DNA from: Psychrobacter immobilis
GTDB lineage: Bacteria; Pseudomonadota; Gammaproteobacteria; Pseudomonadales; Moraxellaceae
Length of the DNA stretch: 64,000 bases
Assembly: GCF_904846175.1 (NCBI RefSeq)
Contig: NZ_CAJGZM010000003.1
Span: forward strand, 248,001-312,000
Direction: 5' to 3'
This document shows, piece after piece, positions 37,471 through 46,996 of the stretch. Position 1 is the first letter of the stretch. Every line of letters begins with the position of its first letter. The translations under genes and the position numbers were made by a program. The notes beneath the pieces are model-generated. The model saw only the letters and a list, made by a program, of their open reading frames with translations, did no database searches and was not told the origin of the DNA.

Positions 37471-38307
37471 GTGCCTCAAGTATCCACGTCGTCTCACAAG
37501 CGTCCCCGCAAGCTCTGGTGGCTATTTGGCTTTGTATTATTTGCGCTATTTGCCGTTTTGCAAATGCCAGCAGCATGGCTACTTGAAAAATATGCTCCAG
37601 ATACGCCTTATGTGCAACATGTGTCGGGCAACTTATGGCAAGGCTCGGCGATTTGGCAATTGCCCGTCTCAGCAACGCCGCTTACTGGCGCCGCTGAGTG
37701 GTCATGGCAGCCATGGCATTTATTATTGGGCAAATTAGGTGCAGAGGTTGATATCAGCTCAGAGCAGACCCGATTGAATGGTCAGGTTAAAGTAGGCACC
37801 AGCTCATGGCAAGTTCAAAATATGAGCGGTAAAATTGCTTCTGAAACTTTGGCCAGTGTGGTCGATTGGCAATTGCCTAATGCGCCTATTCAAGTTAATA
37901 ACGTCTCATTAAAACGTCAGTCTGCTGCAAATTTCGCAGCAAGTACTTCAGGCGAAAACTCAGGTAAAAATGCGGCGGGCTTTAGTGAGGCGAGTGGCCA
38001 GCTGACTTGGGTTGGCGGTGAAGTCGGCTATCCTAGCGGCGGTAAGGTTTTTTATATCACCATGCCAGCGCTGCGTGCCGAGCTCAGCGCCGAGCAAAAG
38101 AACAATAAAAACCTGCTGCATATTAATCTTGTAAACAATCAAGATAAGCGCTTGGGCGACTTATATATTGATGGCGATAATATGCTAGATGTGAGCTTAA
38201 CCCAGCGCCTACTAGAAAACATGCCCGAATATAAAGGACAAGCACCGCAAGATACACCCGTGGTCAGTGTGCGGCAGCCGCTGCTCGATGGTTTGGGGGC
38301 ACGCTAG
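37471..38307 (+). CDS. gspN: Type II secretion system protein N
   Basis: 278 residues: a basic start, one N-terminal membrane helix (about 12-33, LWWLFGFVLFALFAVLQMPA), then a periplasmic domain typical of GspN (YAPDTPYVQHVSGNLWQGSA, TGAAEWSWQPWHLLLGKLGA, VNNVSLKRQ). GspN is an accessory inner-membrane component of some type II secretion systems. It starts at GTG 37471, and its stop codon directly abuts the gspC start (no gap). Its position before gspC and gspD fits the Acinetobacter-like gspN-gspC-gspD arrangement. Confidence 0.9.
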   Translation: MPQVSTSSHKRPRKLWWLFGFVLFALFAVLQMPAAWLLEKYAPDTPYVQHVSGNLWQGSAIWQLPVSATPLTGAAEWSWQPWHLLLGKLGAEVDISSEQTRLNGQVKVGTSSWQVQNMSGKIASETLASVVDWQLPNAPIQVNNVSLKRQSAANFAASTSGENSGKNAAGFSEASGQLTWVGGEVGYPSGGKVFYITMPALRAELSAEQKNNKNLLHINLVNNQDKRLGDLYIDGDNMLDVSLTQRLLENMPEYKGQAPQDTPVVSVRQPLLDGLGAR

Positions 38308-39228
38308 ATGATGAATGTTGCCGATATCTCCAGCCGTTTAAAACCTATTATTAACACCCTAAATCGCTTTTCAGCGTGGTTATTGTTATTAGCGATTGTT
38401 TGGTTATGCTGGACAGCGGCGCGCTTACTGTGGCTGCTGCTGGCCGCTCCATTAGCGCCTGCATTACCGCTTGCTCCTTTACAAAGTACGGCGAACTCAA
38501 ATACAGATTATAGTAGCTTATTTGCTATCTTTACTGACCCTGATCCTATCGCTGCTCCAGTCCAACCGCCGCCTAATATCGTGTTAAAAGGTGTGCTTAT
38601 GGCCATACCAGAAAGTCTGTCTTCGGCAATGTTGGACGTCAATGGCGAAGTAAAAAATTACCGTATCGGTGACACCTTAAAAGATAGTGATTATACGTTG
38701 GTCGCCGTCGATTGGAATGAAGTCATTATTGCTGATGCCTATGATAAAGAAATCGTCATCAAAATGCCGGAAGCTATGCCACTTGATCAAAGTGCTATGC
38801 TGGCAGGTACGGTGAGTAATCAGCGCTTGCCAGATAATACTATGTCGCCAAACTTACCTAATACAGCGCCGCCGAACCAAGTTAATCCTGAGAGCGAGCC
38901 AAATGGCGAAGCAAGCAGCGCGGGTGAGCCGAAGTCGCCGATTGATGAAGCCGTCACTGAATTACAATCCAATCCCGCCAGTTATTTAAGTCGTATGGGT
39001 GTGATGGCGTCAGGTGAAAGTTATCAGGTCACAGCCGCCATGCCTGCTAAACTGCGTAATCGCTTAGGGCTAGAGCCGGGCGATAAGGTGTTGACTGTTA
39101 ATGGTCAAAGCGTCGGCAGTAATCCTGGACAAGATGCCAACGTCTTGCAGCAAGCAAAACAATCTGGCGAAGCACAAATAGAAGTACAACGCGGCGATCA
39201 AGTCATTACTATTCGTCAGCAATTTTAA
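38308..39228 (+). CDS. gspC: Type II secretion system protein C with PDZ domain
   Basis: 306 residues. A cytoplasmic N-terminus and membrane helix (about 20-47) precede the homology region (NIVLKGVLMAIPESLSSAML, about 92-150) that contacts the secretin, then an Asn/Pro/Glu-rich linker, then a C-terminal PDZ domain (about 225-306: LRNRLGLEPGDKVLTVNGQS). GspC links the inner-membrane platform to GspD. The start may be either of two adjacent ATGs (38308 or 38311); translation is coupled to gspN. Confidence 0.93.
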   Translation: MMNVADISSRLKPIINTLNRFSAWLLLLAIVWLCWTAARLLWLLLAAPLAPALPLAPLQSTANSNTDYSSLFAIFTDPDPIAAPVQPPPNIVLKGVLMAIPESLSSAMLDVNGEVKNYRIGDTLKDSDYTLVAVDWNEVIIADAYDKEIVIKMPEAMPLDQSAMLAGTVSNQRLPDNTMSPNLPNTAPPNQVNPESEPNGEASSAGEPKSPIDEAVTELQSNPASYLSRMGVMASGESYQVTAAMPAKLRNRLGLEPGDKVLTVNGQSVGSNPGQDANVLQQAKQSGEAQIEVQRGDQVITIRQQF

Positions 39229-39321
39229 GCAAAAATTAGAAATCTTAGCTACTGGTTTTTTAAATAAAGCTTTGCGTGTTCTTATAGTTGGCAAACTGGC
39301 AAAAAATCATGAATGAGTTAT

Positions 39322-39433
39322 TGAATTTAGTTCATATTACGTTCAGCAAACATTTTGTTTAGTACAAACGAAACTTAGCAAACACGAAACTTAGTACTCT
39401 TGAAACTTATTAATCATGCAACTTAGTATATTC
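39322..39433. repeat. Degenerate 16-bp tandem array upstream of gspD
   Basis: Seven consecutive 16-base units start at 39322, 39338, 39354, 39370, 39386, 39402 and 39418. Units 4-6 share GAAACTTA; the others keep the TTAG or TCAG core at the same phase (consensus near GAAACTTAGTACACAT). The array ends 27 bases before the gspD ATG. The period is constant while the sequence is degenerate. Confidence 0.75.
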
Positions 39434-39460
39434 GCGACATCACTGTAGGTAATTATCAAT

Positions 39461-41728
39461 ATGGTCAGTCTTCAAAATTTTTCGGTCACGCCTTTACACC
39501 ATATTTTGCAGCGTTTGATGCGTCTGTGCCGTCCTCTATGCCTAGCTATTCCACTATGGGCGGCAAGTACGGGGCTAGTGAGTGCAGAAAGCTGGAAGGT
39601 CAATTTACAAGATGCCGATATTAAAGCTTTTATTAATGAAGTGGCGACCATTACCGATCAAAACTTTGTCCTTGATCCGCGCATTAACGGTAACGTCACC
39701 GTCATTTCTAACAAAGCATTGTCGCGTGATGAGATTTATCAGCTATTTTTAAGTGTGATGCAAGTCAACGGTATCGCTGCTATCGATTCTGGTACGACGA
39801 TTAAGCTGGTACCTGATAATGTTGCCAAACAATCGGGTGTTGCAGTAGATTTACGGGGTGATAGTGTCGGTGAGACGCTAGCGACGCGAGTGATTTATTT
39901 GACCAATACCCAAGCCGCAGAAGTCCTCGGTGTCATTCGACCACTGATGCCGCAGTCCGCTCACGCAGCAGCAGTGCCGGGCGTTAATGCGCTAGTATTG
40001 TCTGATCGCGCCGATAGTCTTAATCAGCTTACGTCGCTTATCCGTGATTTAGACAGCAACGTCAATGACAGTTTGCAAGTGATACCGCTGCGTCATGTCG
40101 ATGCTGAACGTATGATGGAGCTGATTAGTGCATTGGTGGCAAGTGCGGGTAGCGCGCAAGCCCAAGGTGGCAACAATCAGCTAAAAGTCATTGCTGATAC
40201 TTCTAGCGATAGATTATTGGTAAAAGGCAGTCCTGAGATGATTGCCAAAGTCAAAGAGATGGTCAATCAGCTTGATACCACGCCAACCAGACGTTTGAGT
40301 GGTCTACGTGTTTTTCGCTTAAAATATGCCAGTGCCGGTCACATTGCAGAGATGCTGCGCGGCTTACTTGCCAGTCAATCTATTAATAGCTCTGGTGCGA
40401 CATCAACCTTGGAGTCTGCTTCTTTAAATGATGCGGCTAGTACAGGCTCCTCACTCAATAGTGGCGGCGCTAGTGCGATTGCCAATAGTGCTACTAACAA
40501 CACTACTGGCAATACTGGTGCAGCTTTATCCGCTAGCAGTTCGGGTGGTGCAGGCACCGGTATCGGTGGTCGACCTTTTAGTATTATCGCTGATGAAACC
40601 CAAAATGCCGTTATCGTTAATGCCGCGCCTGAGCTGATGTTTGAGATTGAAGATGCCGTCAATCAGCTCGATAGCCGTCGCGCACAAGTCTTGATTCAAG
40701 CGGCGATTGTTGAGGTATCAGGCGATGATGCTACTCAGCTTGGCGTACAGTGGGCGCTGGGTAATGCCAATAGTGGCTATGGCGTGGTGAATTTTAATAA
40801 CGTTGGTGCGAGTGCCGTTTCACTTGCAGCAGCCGCCTTGTCAGGTGGTGCAGGTATCAGTGCCGCAGCAGGTTCGATTGCAGGGGCTTTAATTGGAATC
40901 GGTGATAGTAAGAAAGACAGCAAAGGCAATACTCAGTTTTATGGCGCTATCTTACAAGCACTTGATTCATCGACCAGTGCCAATTTGCTGTCGATGCCTT
41001 CGATTCTAACCTTGGATAATGAAAAGGCCAGTATTTTAGTTGGTCAAAACGTGCCTTTTGTCACCGGTTCTTATACCACAGGCAGTGATTCTTCGACCAA
41101 CCCTTTCCAGACCATCGACCGTCAAGACATTGGTATTAATTTAAATGTCATTCCTCATATTGGTGAAAATGGCACTGTACGTTTAGAGGTTTCGCAAGAA
41201 GTCTCGTCGGTGGTACCGGGCAGCGCGGGCAATGCTAGCGGTCTTATTACCAATAAAAGCCTGATTAATACCACGATTTTAGCCGATGATCAGCAGACCA
41301 TTGCATTAGGTGGTTTGATGCGCGATAACACCACTACACGCCAACAAAAAGTCCCCGGTTTGGGTAATGTTCCCTTGTTTGGTCGCCTGTTTCGCTCTGA
41401 CAATGACACGACCCAAAAGAGTAACTTAATCATATTTTTACAACCAACTATCTTACGTGACGGTGGGGCTGTCGCTAGTGTAACTGAGCGCAAATACAAT
41501 CAGATGCGTGTCCTGCAACTGGTTATCGACAAAAACGGTACGATTAAACAGTTGCCGCTTAGTGGTACAGAAGGTTGGAATGGTGATGTCAGTGCCGACT
41601 ATGAGCTGATGCCGCTTAATCCTTTGGTGCCTAAACGTGACCAAACGCCAAAAACGTCTTCTCAAGGCTTTACCAAAGTAGATAGCCCAAGCAGCAGCGG
41701 TATCACGACTTATCCATTAAAGCGCTAA
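39461..41728 (+). CDS. gspD: Type II secretion system secretin GspD
   Basis: 755 residues forming the outer-membrane channel. A signal peptide (cleavage near residue 42, LVSAESW) is followed by N0 (LQDADIKAFINEVATITDQN), N1-N3 repeats (STRDEIYQLFL-like, QVIPLRHVDAERMMEL, LRVFRLKYASAGHIAEML) and the secretin core (RRAQVLIQAAIVEVSGDD, VGQNVPFVTGSYTTG, VPGLGNVPLFGRLFRSDND). The N3 domain carries a Ser/Gly/Ala/Thr-rich insert (about 310-365). The other gsp genes are not in this window. The start has a weak ribosome site, GTAGGTAA. Confidence 0.95.
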   Translation: MVSLQNFSVTPLHHILQRLMRLCRPLCLAIPLWAASTGLVSAESWKVNLQDADIKAFINEVATITDQNFVLDPRINGNVTVISNKALSRDEIYQLFLSVMQVNGIAAIDSGTTIKLVPDNVAKQSGVAVDLRGDSVGETLATRVIYLTNTQAAEVLGVIRPLMPQSAHAAAVPGVNALVLSDRADSLNQLTSLIRDLDSNVNDSLQVIPLRHVDAERMMELISALVASAGSAQAQGGNNQLKVIADTSSDRLLVKGSPEMIAKVKEMVNQLDTTPTRRLSGLRVFRLKYASAGHIAEMLRGLLASQSINSSGATSTLESASLNDAASTGSSLNSGGASAIANSATNNTTGNTGAALSASSSGGAGTGIGGRPFSIIADETQNAVIVNAAPELMFEIEDAVNQLDSRRAQVLIQAAIVEVSGDDATQLGVQWALGNANSGYGVVNFNNVGASAVSLAAAALSGGAGISAAAGSIAGALIGIGDSKKDSKGNTQFYGAILQALDSSTSANLLSMPSILTLDNEKASILVGQNVPFVTGSYTTGSDSSTNPFQTIDRQDIGINLNVIPHIGENGTVRLEVSQEVSSVVPGSAGNASGLITNKSLINTTILADDQQTIALGGLMRDNTTTRQQKVPGLGNVPLFGRLFRSDNDTTQKSNLIIFLQPTILRDGGAVASVTERKYNQMRVLQLVIDKNGTIKQLPLSGTEGWNGDVSADYELMPLNPLVPKRDQTPKTSSQGFTKVDSPSSSGITTYPLKR

Positions 41729-42041
41729 AAGCAAATGGCGTATGATTTACAAGTGACCTTCCTAAACTGTCACTCTTAAAATAATATTAAACCGAAATCA
41801 TATTTAAATGTACGGCATGATATAGTTGCCGTACATTAGCTTGTGTATTCATAACACAGATAAACACAGTGAATCTTCAAGCGGCGTATAATCAAAGTGA
41901 ATTTAGTAACATATTGCTTTTATAAACAATTTTCTATAGCTATGCTTAAGTTACTATAGTTTTGAATAGCATGATTTTTATAATAATAAGTGATTTTTAA
42001 GATAACAAGTAAAAACTAGCCAAAAAATATAGGCAAAAATA
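41729..42041. other. Intergenic region after gspD
   Basis: 313 bases of AT-rich DNA. It holds the 11-bp hairpin at 41807-41837 and the leader of a 57-residue small gene; nothing else is supportable. Confidence 0.5.
41807..41837 (+). terminator. Hairpin downstream of gspD, probable terminator
   Basis: A perfect 11-bp stem AATGTACGGCA / TGCCGTACATT with a 9-nt loop but no strong T-run, 79 bases after the gspD stop. Confidence 0.5.
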
Positions 42042-42215
42042 ATGAGTAATTCTAACAATAACAATAATAATAATAAAAATAAATGGTTGACCTTAGGTGT
42101 GGTTGGTATAGCTCTGTTACTTATTCCGCGCCGCAGTAGCCTAAAGGCAGATAGAAAATTAGCAGATAACGCTAAAAAGAAAGTTAATAATAAGACGCCT
42201 AAAGAAGATGATTAA
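42042..42215 (+). CDS. Small Asn-rich membrane protein (57 residues)
   Basis: An N-terminal run of Asn (MSNSNNNNNNNKNKW) is followed by one transmembrane helix (LTLGVVGIALLLIP) and a basic tail (RRSSLKADRKL...AKKKVNNKTPKEDD). AGG lies 8 bases upstream of the ATG. The clean helix followed by a positively charged tail suggests a real Nout-Cin small inner-membrane protein. No family recognised. The Asn run is encoded by AAT/AAC repeats that could slip. Confidence 0.5.
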   Translation: MSNSNNNNNNNKNKWLTLGVVGIALLLIPRRSSLKADRKLADNAKKKVNNKTPKEDD

Positions 42216-42329
42216 AGAATAGCAATCAGCACTAAAATAGTGGCTTTTATAGCTGCTCTTTGTATTGCTGATAAAAATATATTTCTATTGAAAAAACGTT
42301 ATAAAAATAATTAAATTGGGAGTCTATTG

Positions 42330-43316
42330 ATGACTGCGATTGATGCCTCATTTAACGCTAATGAGAAACTACCCACCATTTACCCTTTAGTCGACACCCA
42401 TACGCATTTTGATGCACCAGTTTTTGACGTTGATAGAAATCAGCAACTACAAAAGGCTTATCAGCAAGGCGTACGCCATCTGGTGTTGGTGGGGTATTTA
42501 CACCGGCATTTTGACCGTTTATACGAAACTAAAGAATTTATTAATAAACAGCCGCACTCTATGATAGAGAAGGCGACTGAGCAAAAAGAAACACCTGTTA
42601 ATGCGCATATTGCCTTAGGTTTACATCCTTTTTATATAGAGCAGCATACTGAGGCGCATCTAAAAAGTATGGCGCAGATGCTGGATAAAGAGCGTCCTTT
42701 GGCCATTGGTGAAATCGGCTTTGATACTTTTACTGAGGAAATGAAACAGCCTGAGATGTTTGCAAAGCAAGAGTATTTTTTTAAGGCACAACTGGACATG
42801 GCGGTTAGGCACAAGTTACCGGTGATGTTGCATATTCGTAAAGCGCACGCTGAGGCGTTGGCTTTATTAAAAACGCATGACTATGATGCGCATAAGCTTG
42901 GCGGTATTGCTCATAGTTTTAGTGGTGGCGAGCAAGAGGCGAAAGCATTTGCAAAACTGGGCTTTAAGCTTGGGGTGACTGGTCAAGTGACCAATCCAAA
43001 TGCCAAGAAGTTACGCCGCGCGATTCAGGCAGCTGTCGATACTTACGGCATTGACTGTTTGGTGATTGAAACGGACTGCCCGGATATGACGCCTATTATG
43101 TGTCAGGATTTTGGCAGTAGTCAGTCGGCGCTCGGACAAAGCCCAGATAATGAATGGGGCGATGCGCCGGCTCATAATAGAAATGTTCCCGCTAACTTAC
43201 CTTATGTATTAAGTAGCTTAAGTGAGCTACTCGATGTACCGCTGGCGATTTTAGCTGAGAAATTGTGGCACAACAGTTGCAACGCTTTGCGCACCGATTG
43301 GCGTTATACAATCTAG
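42330..43316 (+). CDS. TatD-family metal-dependent deoxyribonuclease
   Basis: 328 residues, TIM-barrel TatD family: first metal motif LVDTHTHFDAPVFD, then ALGLHPFYIEQH, the metal-bridging Glu in LAIGEIGFDTF, LPVMLHIRKAHAEAL, GGIAHSFSGGEQEA and the final Asp in LVIETDCPDMTP. These proteins are Mg-dependent DNases/exonucleases with roles in repair or quality control. The ATG at 42330, with GGGAG 7 bases upstream, is the start; a TTG at 42327 directly precedes it. Confidence 0.92.
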   Translation: MTAIDASFNANEKLPTIYPLVDTHTHFDAPVFDVDRNQQLQKAYQQGVRHLVLVGYLHRHFDRLYETKEFINKQPHSMIEKATEQKETPVNAHIALGLHPFYIEQHTEAHLKSMAQMLDKERPLAIGEIGFDTFTEEMKQPEMFAKQEYFFKAQLDMAVRHKLPVMLHIRKAHAEALALLKTHDYDAHKLGGIAHSFSGGEQEAKAFAKLGFKLGVTGQVTNPNAKKLRRAIQAAVDTYGIDCLVIETDCPDMTPIMCQDFGSSQSALGQSPDNEWGDAPAHNRNVPANLPYVLSSLSELLDVPLAILAEKLWHNSCNALRTDWRYTI

Positions 43317-43373
43317 TAATAGCAAAAGATATTGATTGATAATAGAAATTCTTTAACCGAGCTTTAATTTGTT

Positions 43374-44300
43374 ATGAGTGAAAAAGTGCAATTACAGCAG
43401 AACAGAACAACAAAGTCAGATACTTTAACTAGTCTAGTTGATTCAGATGTCATTGATAACAGTGAGCGCCAAATTATTTCTGAAAGCTCTGATATGACTG
43501 ATGATTCTAATGAGCAGTATGAGCGCCGCTTTAAAGGTACGCAAACCCTCTATGGCGCATCTGCTGTCGATACTTTTGCTGCAGCGCATGTTTATGTGAT
43601 TGGTGTCGGTGGTGTTGGTTCTTGGGCAGCAGAAGCGCTCGCTCGCACCGCAGTTGGCACTATTACTTTGATTGATTTAGATATATTGGTTGCTTCTAAT
43701 GTCAATCGTCAGCTGCCAGCGTTAGACAGCACCTTTGGGCAAAGTAAGATTGCGGCGATGGCGACCCGCATCCGCGAGATTAACCCAAAAGTAACGCTAC
43801 ATTTGATAGATGATTTTTTGACTCCTGAGAACGTTGGGGCATTACTGCCCAGTCGCGCGCAAGCTAAAGCGGCGGCGCAAAACAATCCGATTGTGATTTT
43901 AGATTGCGTCGATGACATGAACGCCAAGCTTGCCATCGCGCTGCATTGCCGCTTTAATAAATTAAAATTGGTTTGTGCGGGCGGGGCGGGCGGTAAAATA
44001 GACCCAAGCCAGATTAAGGTGAGCGATTTACGCGACAGTTATCAAGATCCATTATTGGCTAAGTTACGCAATAAACTGCGTCACGAAAAAGGCATCAATA
44101 GTGCGCTTAAAGAAAAGTTTGGCATCAAATGCGTTTATTCGACAGAGCCACCGCGCGTCGATAAAAGTTGCCAGACAGGCGGTTTGCACTGCGGCGGCTA
44201 TGGCTCGGCGGTTGTCGTTACTTCGGTGGTCGCGATGCTAATGGTAAGCGAGGCATTACAATTATTGCTTAAGCAGGCGGCGGTTAAGCCAAGCGTCTGA
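43374..44300 (+). CDS. tcdA: tRNA threonylcarbamoyladenosine dehydratase TcdA
   Basis: E1-like enzyme that uses ATP to cyclise t6A37 to ct6A. 308 residues: RRFKGTQTLYGASAVDTFAA, nucleotide-binding VYVIGVGGVGSWAAEALAR (about 75), IDLDILVASNVNRQLPAL and the later TGGLHCGGYGSAVVVTSVVA. The N-terminal 50 residues are a Ser/Asp/Glu-rich extension. A Met at about residue 40 could be the true start, since no strong ribosome site precedes 43374. It complements tsaB in this window, which builds the t6A substrate. Confidence 0.93.
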   Translation: MSEKVQLQQNRTTKSDTLTSLVDSDVIDNSERQIISESSDMTDDSNEQYERRFKGTQTLYGASAVDTFAAAHVYVIGVGGVGSWAAEALARTAVGTITLIDLDILVASNVNRQLPALDSTFGQSKIAAMATRIREINPKVTLHLIDDFLTPENVGALLPSRAQAKAAAQNNPIVILDCVDDMNAKLAIALHCRFNKLKLVCAGGAGGKIDPSQIKVSDLRDSYQDPLLAKLRNKLRHEKGINSALKEKFGIKCVYSTEPPRVDKSCQTGGLHCGGYGSAVVVTSVVAMLMVSEALQLLLKQAAVKPSV

Positions 44301-44321
44301 TACGAATTAACGGAGTCCATT

Positions 44322-46148
44322 TTGTCTACATCTAATTTGCCAAAAAACGGTTATCCCATCGCAGCCGATGAAGTTGAGCGTATCAATAAGCTTAAAAAAT
44401 ATCAGGTACTTAATAATAATGAGGAACCTGCTTTTGCGCGTTTAACCGCACTTGCTAAACTATTCTTTAATATGCCCATAGTCACCATCACTTTTATGGA
44501 CGAAGAAACCCAGTATCTAAAATCGGTACATGGGCTTGGCGGTATTTGTACGACAACGCGCAAAGTCGCTATTTGCAATTATACCGTGCTGTCGGATGAG
44601 GTCTTTGTTGTCCCTGATTTGACAAAGGATAGCCGCTTTGGCCAAAATCCCTTGATAACGGAATCACCGCATCTGCGTTTTTATGCTGGCGCGCCGATTA
44701 TTATGCATGAGGATGGCAAAACTTACCGTTTAGGCTCATTGTGCTTGATGGATATACAACCGCATCATGATTTTACAGATAAGGATGCAAAGATATTAGC
44801 GCAGTTTGCCGCTATGGCTGCCGATGCTTTGCAGCTCCAAGACCAACAGCGCCATGCGAAACATGCCAATGAGATGAAGTCTGAGTTTTTGGCCAATATG
44901 AGTCATGAGATTCGTACCCCAATGAATGGCATTATTGGCATGGTTGAGATGTTAAGTGAAACCAAGCTCAGTGCTGAGCAACAAGAATATGTTGATAATA
45001 TCAAAGTCTCAAATGAGCATTTGCTGGCGATTATCAACGGTATCTTAGATTTATCAAAAGTAGAATCGGGCAAAATGACCATCGATTCTATTCCGATGAA
45101 TCTCTCGAGCCTTTGTAATGAAGTGGTGAGCTTATTTGCTGTTAAAGCCCGTCAGCGCGGCTTGATTTTAGATTATCATTATACAGAATCACTGTCGCCT
45201 TATATCAAAGGTGATCCGGTAAGGCTCAAACAAGTGATGGTCAATTTGGTCAATAATGCCATCAAATTCACCCGTGAGGGTGGTCGAGTGACGATTGACG
45301 TTAAGCATATGCAAAACAATCCTTGTGAGGATAAATATAATTGCCATGGCTCTACAGGTTATGAAGAAAGTTTATTAGAACAGCGTATAGATAATGATAA
45401 TAGCGTTCATTACGACACCGATGATAGTGGCATGGTTCATTATAAAGGCATGACATTATGTATCGAAGTGACGGATACCGGCGTCGGCATCAAGCCTGAA
45501 TCATTGGAAGCGATCTTTGACGCTTATGATCAGGCCAATAAATCGACCCATCGCCTTTATGGCGGGACAGGACTTGGCTTGTCTGTTTGTAAGTCTTTAG
45601 TTGAGTTGATGGGTGGCTATATCGAAGTGGACAGTGCCGTCGGTATTGGGACGACCTTTACTGTATTGCTGCCGTTACCTACTATCGATAACGGCGCTTA
45701 TGAGAAATGGCAAGATTCAAATGACTTTGGTATGGCAGAACCCAGTCATGAGCTTATCGGTCATATCTTGCTCGTCGAAGATGATAGCGTTAACGCCATG
45801 ATTGCCAAAAAAGCGCTCAATAATAGCGGTCATACGGTCACTCATGTCACCGATGGGCAACAAGCGATTGAGATTTTTGCTTTAAATCCTGAGTTGTATG
45901 ATGTTATCTTGATGGATCATCATATGCCGATTATGGATGGTGTACAGGCAACTATTAAACTGCATGAGCTTTATGATCCACAAGAGCTACCACCTATTAT
46001 CGCCTTGACCGCCAATGCGATGGATGGCGAGCGCAAAAAATACCTTGATGTCGGTATGCAGGATTATTGCACCAAGCCATTTAAACAAGAACAGCTTAAT
46101 GCGTTGGTGCAATATTGGCTAATGCATAAGCAATCAATGGAAGAATAG
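44322..46148 (+). CDS. GAF-domain hybrid sensor histidine kinase
   Basis: 608 residues with no membrane helix. A GAF domain (about 20-175, [20 protein letters not shown]) is followed by HisKA with phospho-acceptor His195 ([16 protein letters not shown]). The HATPase has N-box [15 protein letters not shown]1 DTGVGI and G2 [10 protein letters not shown] receiver domain carries phospho-Asp532 ([13 protein letters not shown]) and a late Lys in CTKPFK. It is cytoplasmic; the signal is unknown and no separate response regulator adjoins it. The start is TTG 44322 with GGAG 6 bases upstream, as no suitable ATG lies nearby. Confidence 0.92.
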   Translation: MSTSNLPKNGYPIAADEVERINKLKKYQVLNNNEEPAFARLTALAKLFFNMPIVTITFMDEETQYLKSVHGLGGICTTTRKVAICNYTVLSDEVFVVPDLTKDSRFGQNPLITESPHLRFYAGAPIIMHEDGKTYRLGSLCLMDIQPHHDFTDKDAKILAQFAAMAADALQLQDQQRHAKHANEMKSEFLANMSHEIRTPMNGIIGMVEMLSETKLSAEQQEYVDNIKVSNEHLLAIINGILDLSKVESGKMTIDSIPMNLSSLCNEVVSLFAVKARQRGLILDYHYTESLSPYIKGDPVRLKQVMVNLVNNAIKFTREGGRVTIDVKHMQNNPCEDKYNCHGSTGYEESLLEQRIDNDNSVHYDTDDSGMVHYKGMTLCIEVTDTGVGIKPESLEAIFDAYDQANKSTHRLYGGTGLGLSVCKSLVELMGGYIEVDSAVGIGTTFTVLLPLPTIDNGAYEKWQDSNDFGMAEPSHELIGHILLVEDDSVNAMIAKKALNNSGHTVTHVTDGQQAIEIFALNPELYDVILMDHHMPIMDGVQATIKLHELYDPQELPPIIALTANAMDGERKKYLDVGMQDYCTKPFKQEQLNALVQYWLMHKQSMEE

Positions 46149-46163
46149 TTCTTAACCTAAAAA

Positions 46164-46233
46164 TGCATTATTAAAAATAAAAAAGCTTAACCGCTAATAA
46201 GTGGTTAAGCTTTTTTATTTTTAATAATGCATA
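46164..46233. terminator. 70-nt near-perfect palindrome, bidirectional terminator
   Basis: Arms 46164-46196 and 46201-46233 pair over 33 bp with a single G-T wobble around the tetraloop AATA. The stem contains runs of A and T on either side of GCTTAACC, so each strand has a U-rich 3' side. It lies between convergent kinase and efp genes. Confidence 0.85.
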
Positions 46234-46249
46234 TAGAACTTCAAGACGC

Positions 46250-46822
46250 TTAGCTAACGCGCGTTTGATAATCACCGGTGCGCGTATCAACACGGACAAC
46301 TTCGCCTTGCTGGACAAATAATGGCACACGTACCACCGCACCTGTCTCTAGGGTTGCAGGTTTGCCGCCACCACCTGACGTATCACCGCGGACACCAGGA
46401 TCGGTTTCGGTAATTTGCAATTCAACAAAGTTAGGCGGAGTAACTGATAACGGCAAACCATTGAATAAAGTAATGGTGCAAAGGGCGTTACTGTTCTCTT
46501 TTAACCATTTTAGCGCATCACCAATCGCGGTTTTGTCGGCTTGTAATTGCTCAAAACTCTCAGGGTGCATAAAGTGCCAAAACTCACCATCGTTATAAAG
46601 ATAGTTCATTTCAGTATCGATAACATCCGCCGCCTCTAAGCTATCGCCTGATTTAAACGTCTGCTCAAGCACACGACCACTGCGTAGGTTGCGCATTTTG
46701 ACACGGTTAAAGGCTTGCCCCTTACCAGGTTTGACAAACTCATTTTCTAGAATGGCATACGGATTGCCATCGAGCATGACTTTGAGACCAGCTTTAAATT
46801 CGTTAGTAGAAAAACTTGCCAC
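46250..46822 (-). CDS. efp: Elongation factor P
   Basis: 190 residues. Rescues ribosomes stalled at polyproline. Domain I carries the modified Lys34 in [16 protein letters not shown], domain II is the OB fold, and domain III ends in [16 protein letters not shown]. The Lys34 context and the divergent epmB gene fit beta-lysylation by EpmA/EpmB. The gene for EpmA is not in this window. It is convergent with the histidine kinase gene across the 70-nt palindrome. Confidence 0.98.
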   Translation of the reverse strand: MASFSTNEFKAGLKVMLDGNPYAILENEFVKPGKGQAFNRVKMRNLRSGRVLEQTFKSGDSLEAADVIDTEMNYLYNDGEFWHFMHPESFEQLQADKTAIGDALKWLKENSNALCTITLFNGLPLSVTPPNFVELQITETDPGVRGDTSGGGGKPATLETGAVVRVPLFVQQGEVVRVDTRTGDYQTRVS

Positions 46823-46996
46823 GGAACACTCCTAAGGGTTGTAAGTATTGTCATCAATAATTGGATGTGGGGGTTGCGCCTTGCTGTGCTAAAACCGCCT
46901 ATGACGCTCAAGGTTTTATGAATAATTCGTACGCTTTGATAGCGGACGCACTAAGAGCGTATAATATCGGCTTTTGGGCACAGGTATAAGGTTGTC

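Noticed and set aside
39322..39433. Possible CRISPR array
   Set aside because: Units are contiguous 16-bp degenerate repeats with no unique spacers and no cas genes nearby.
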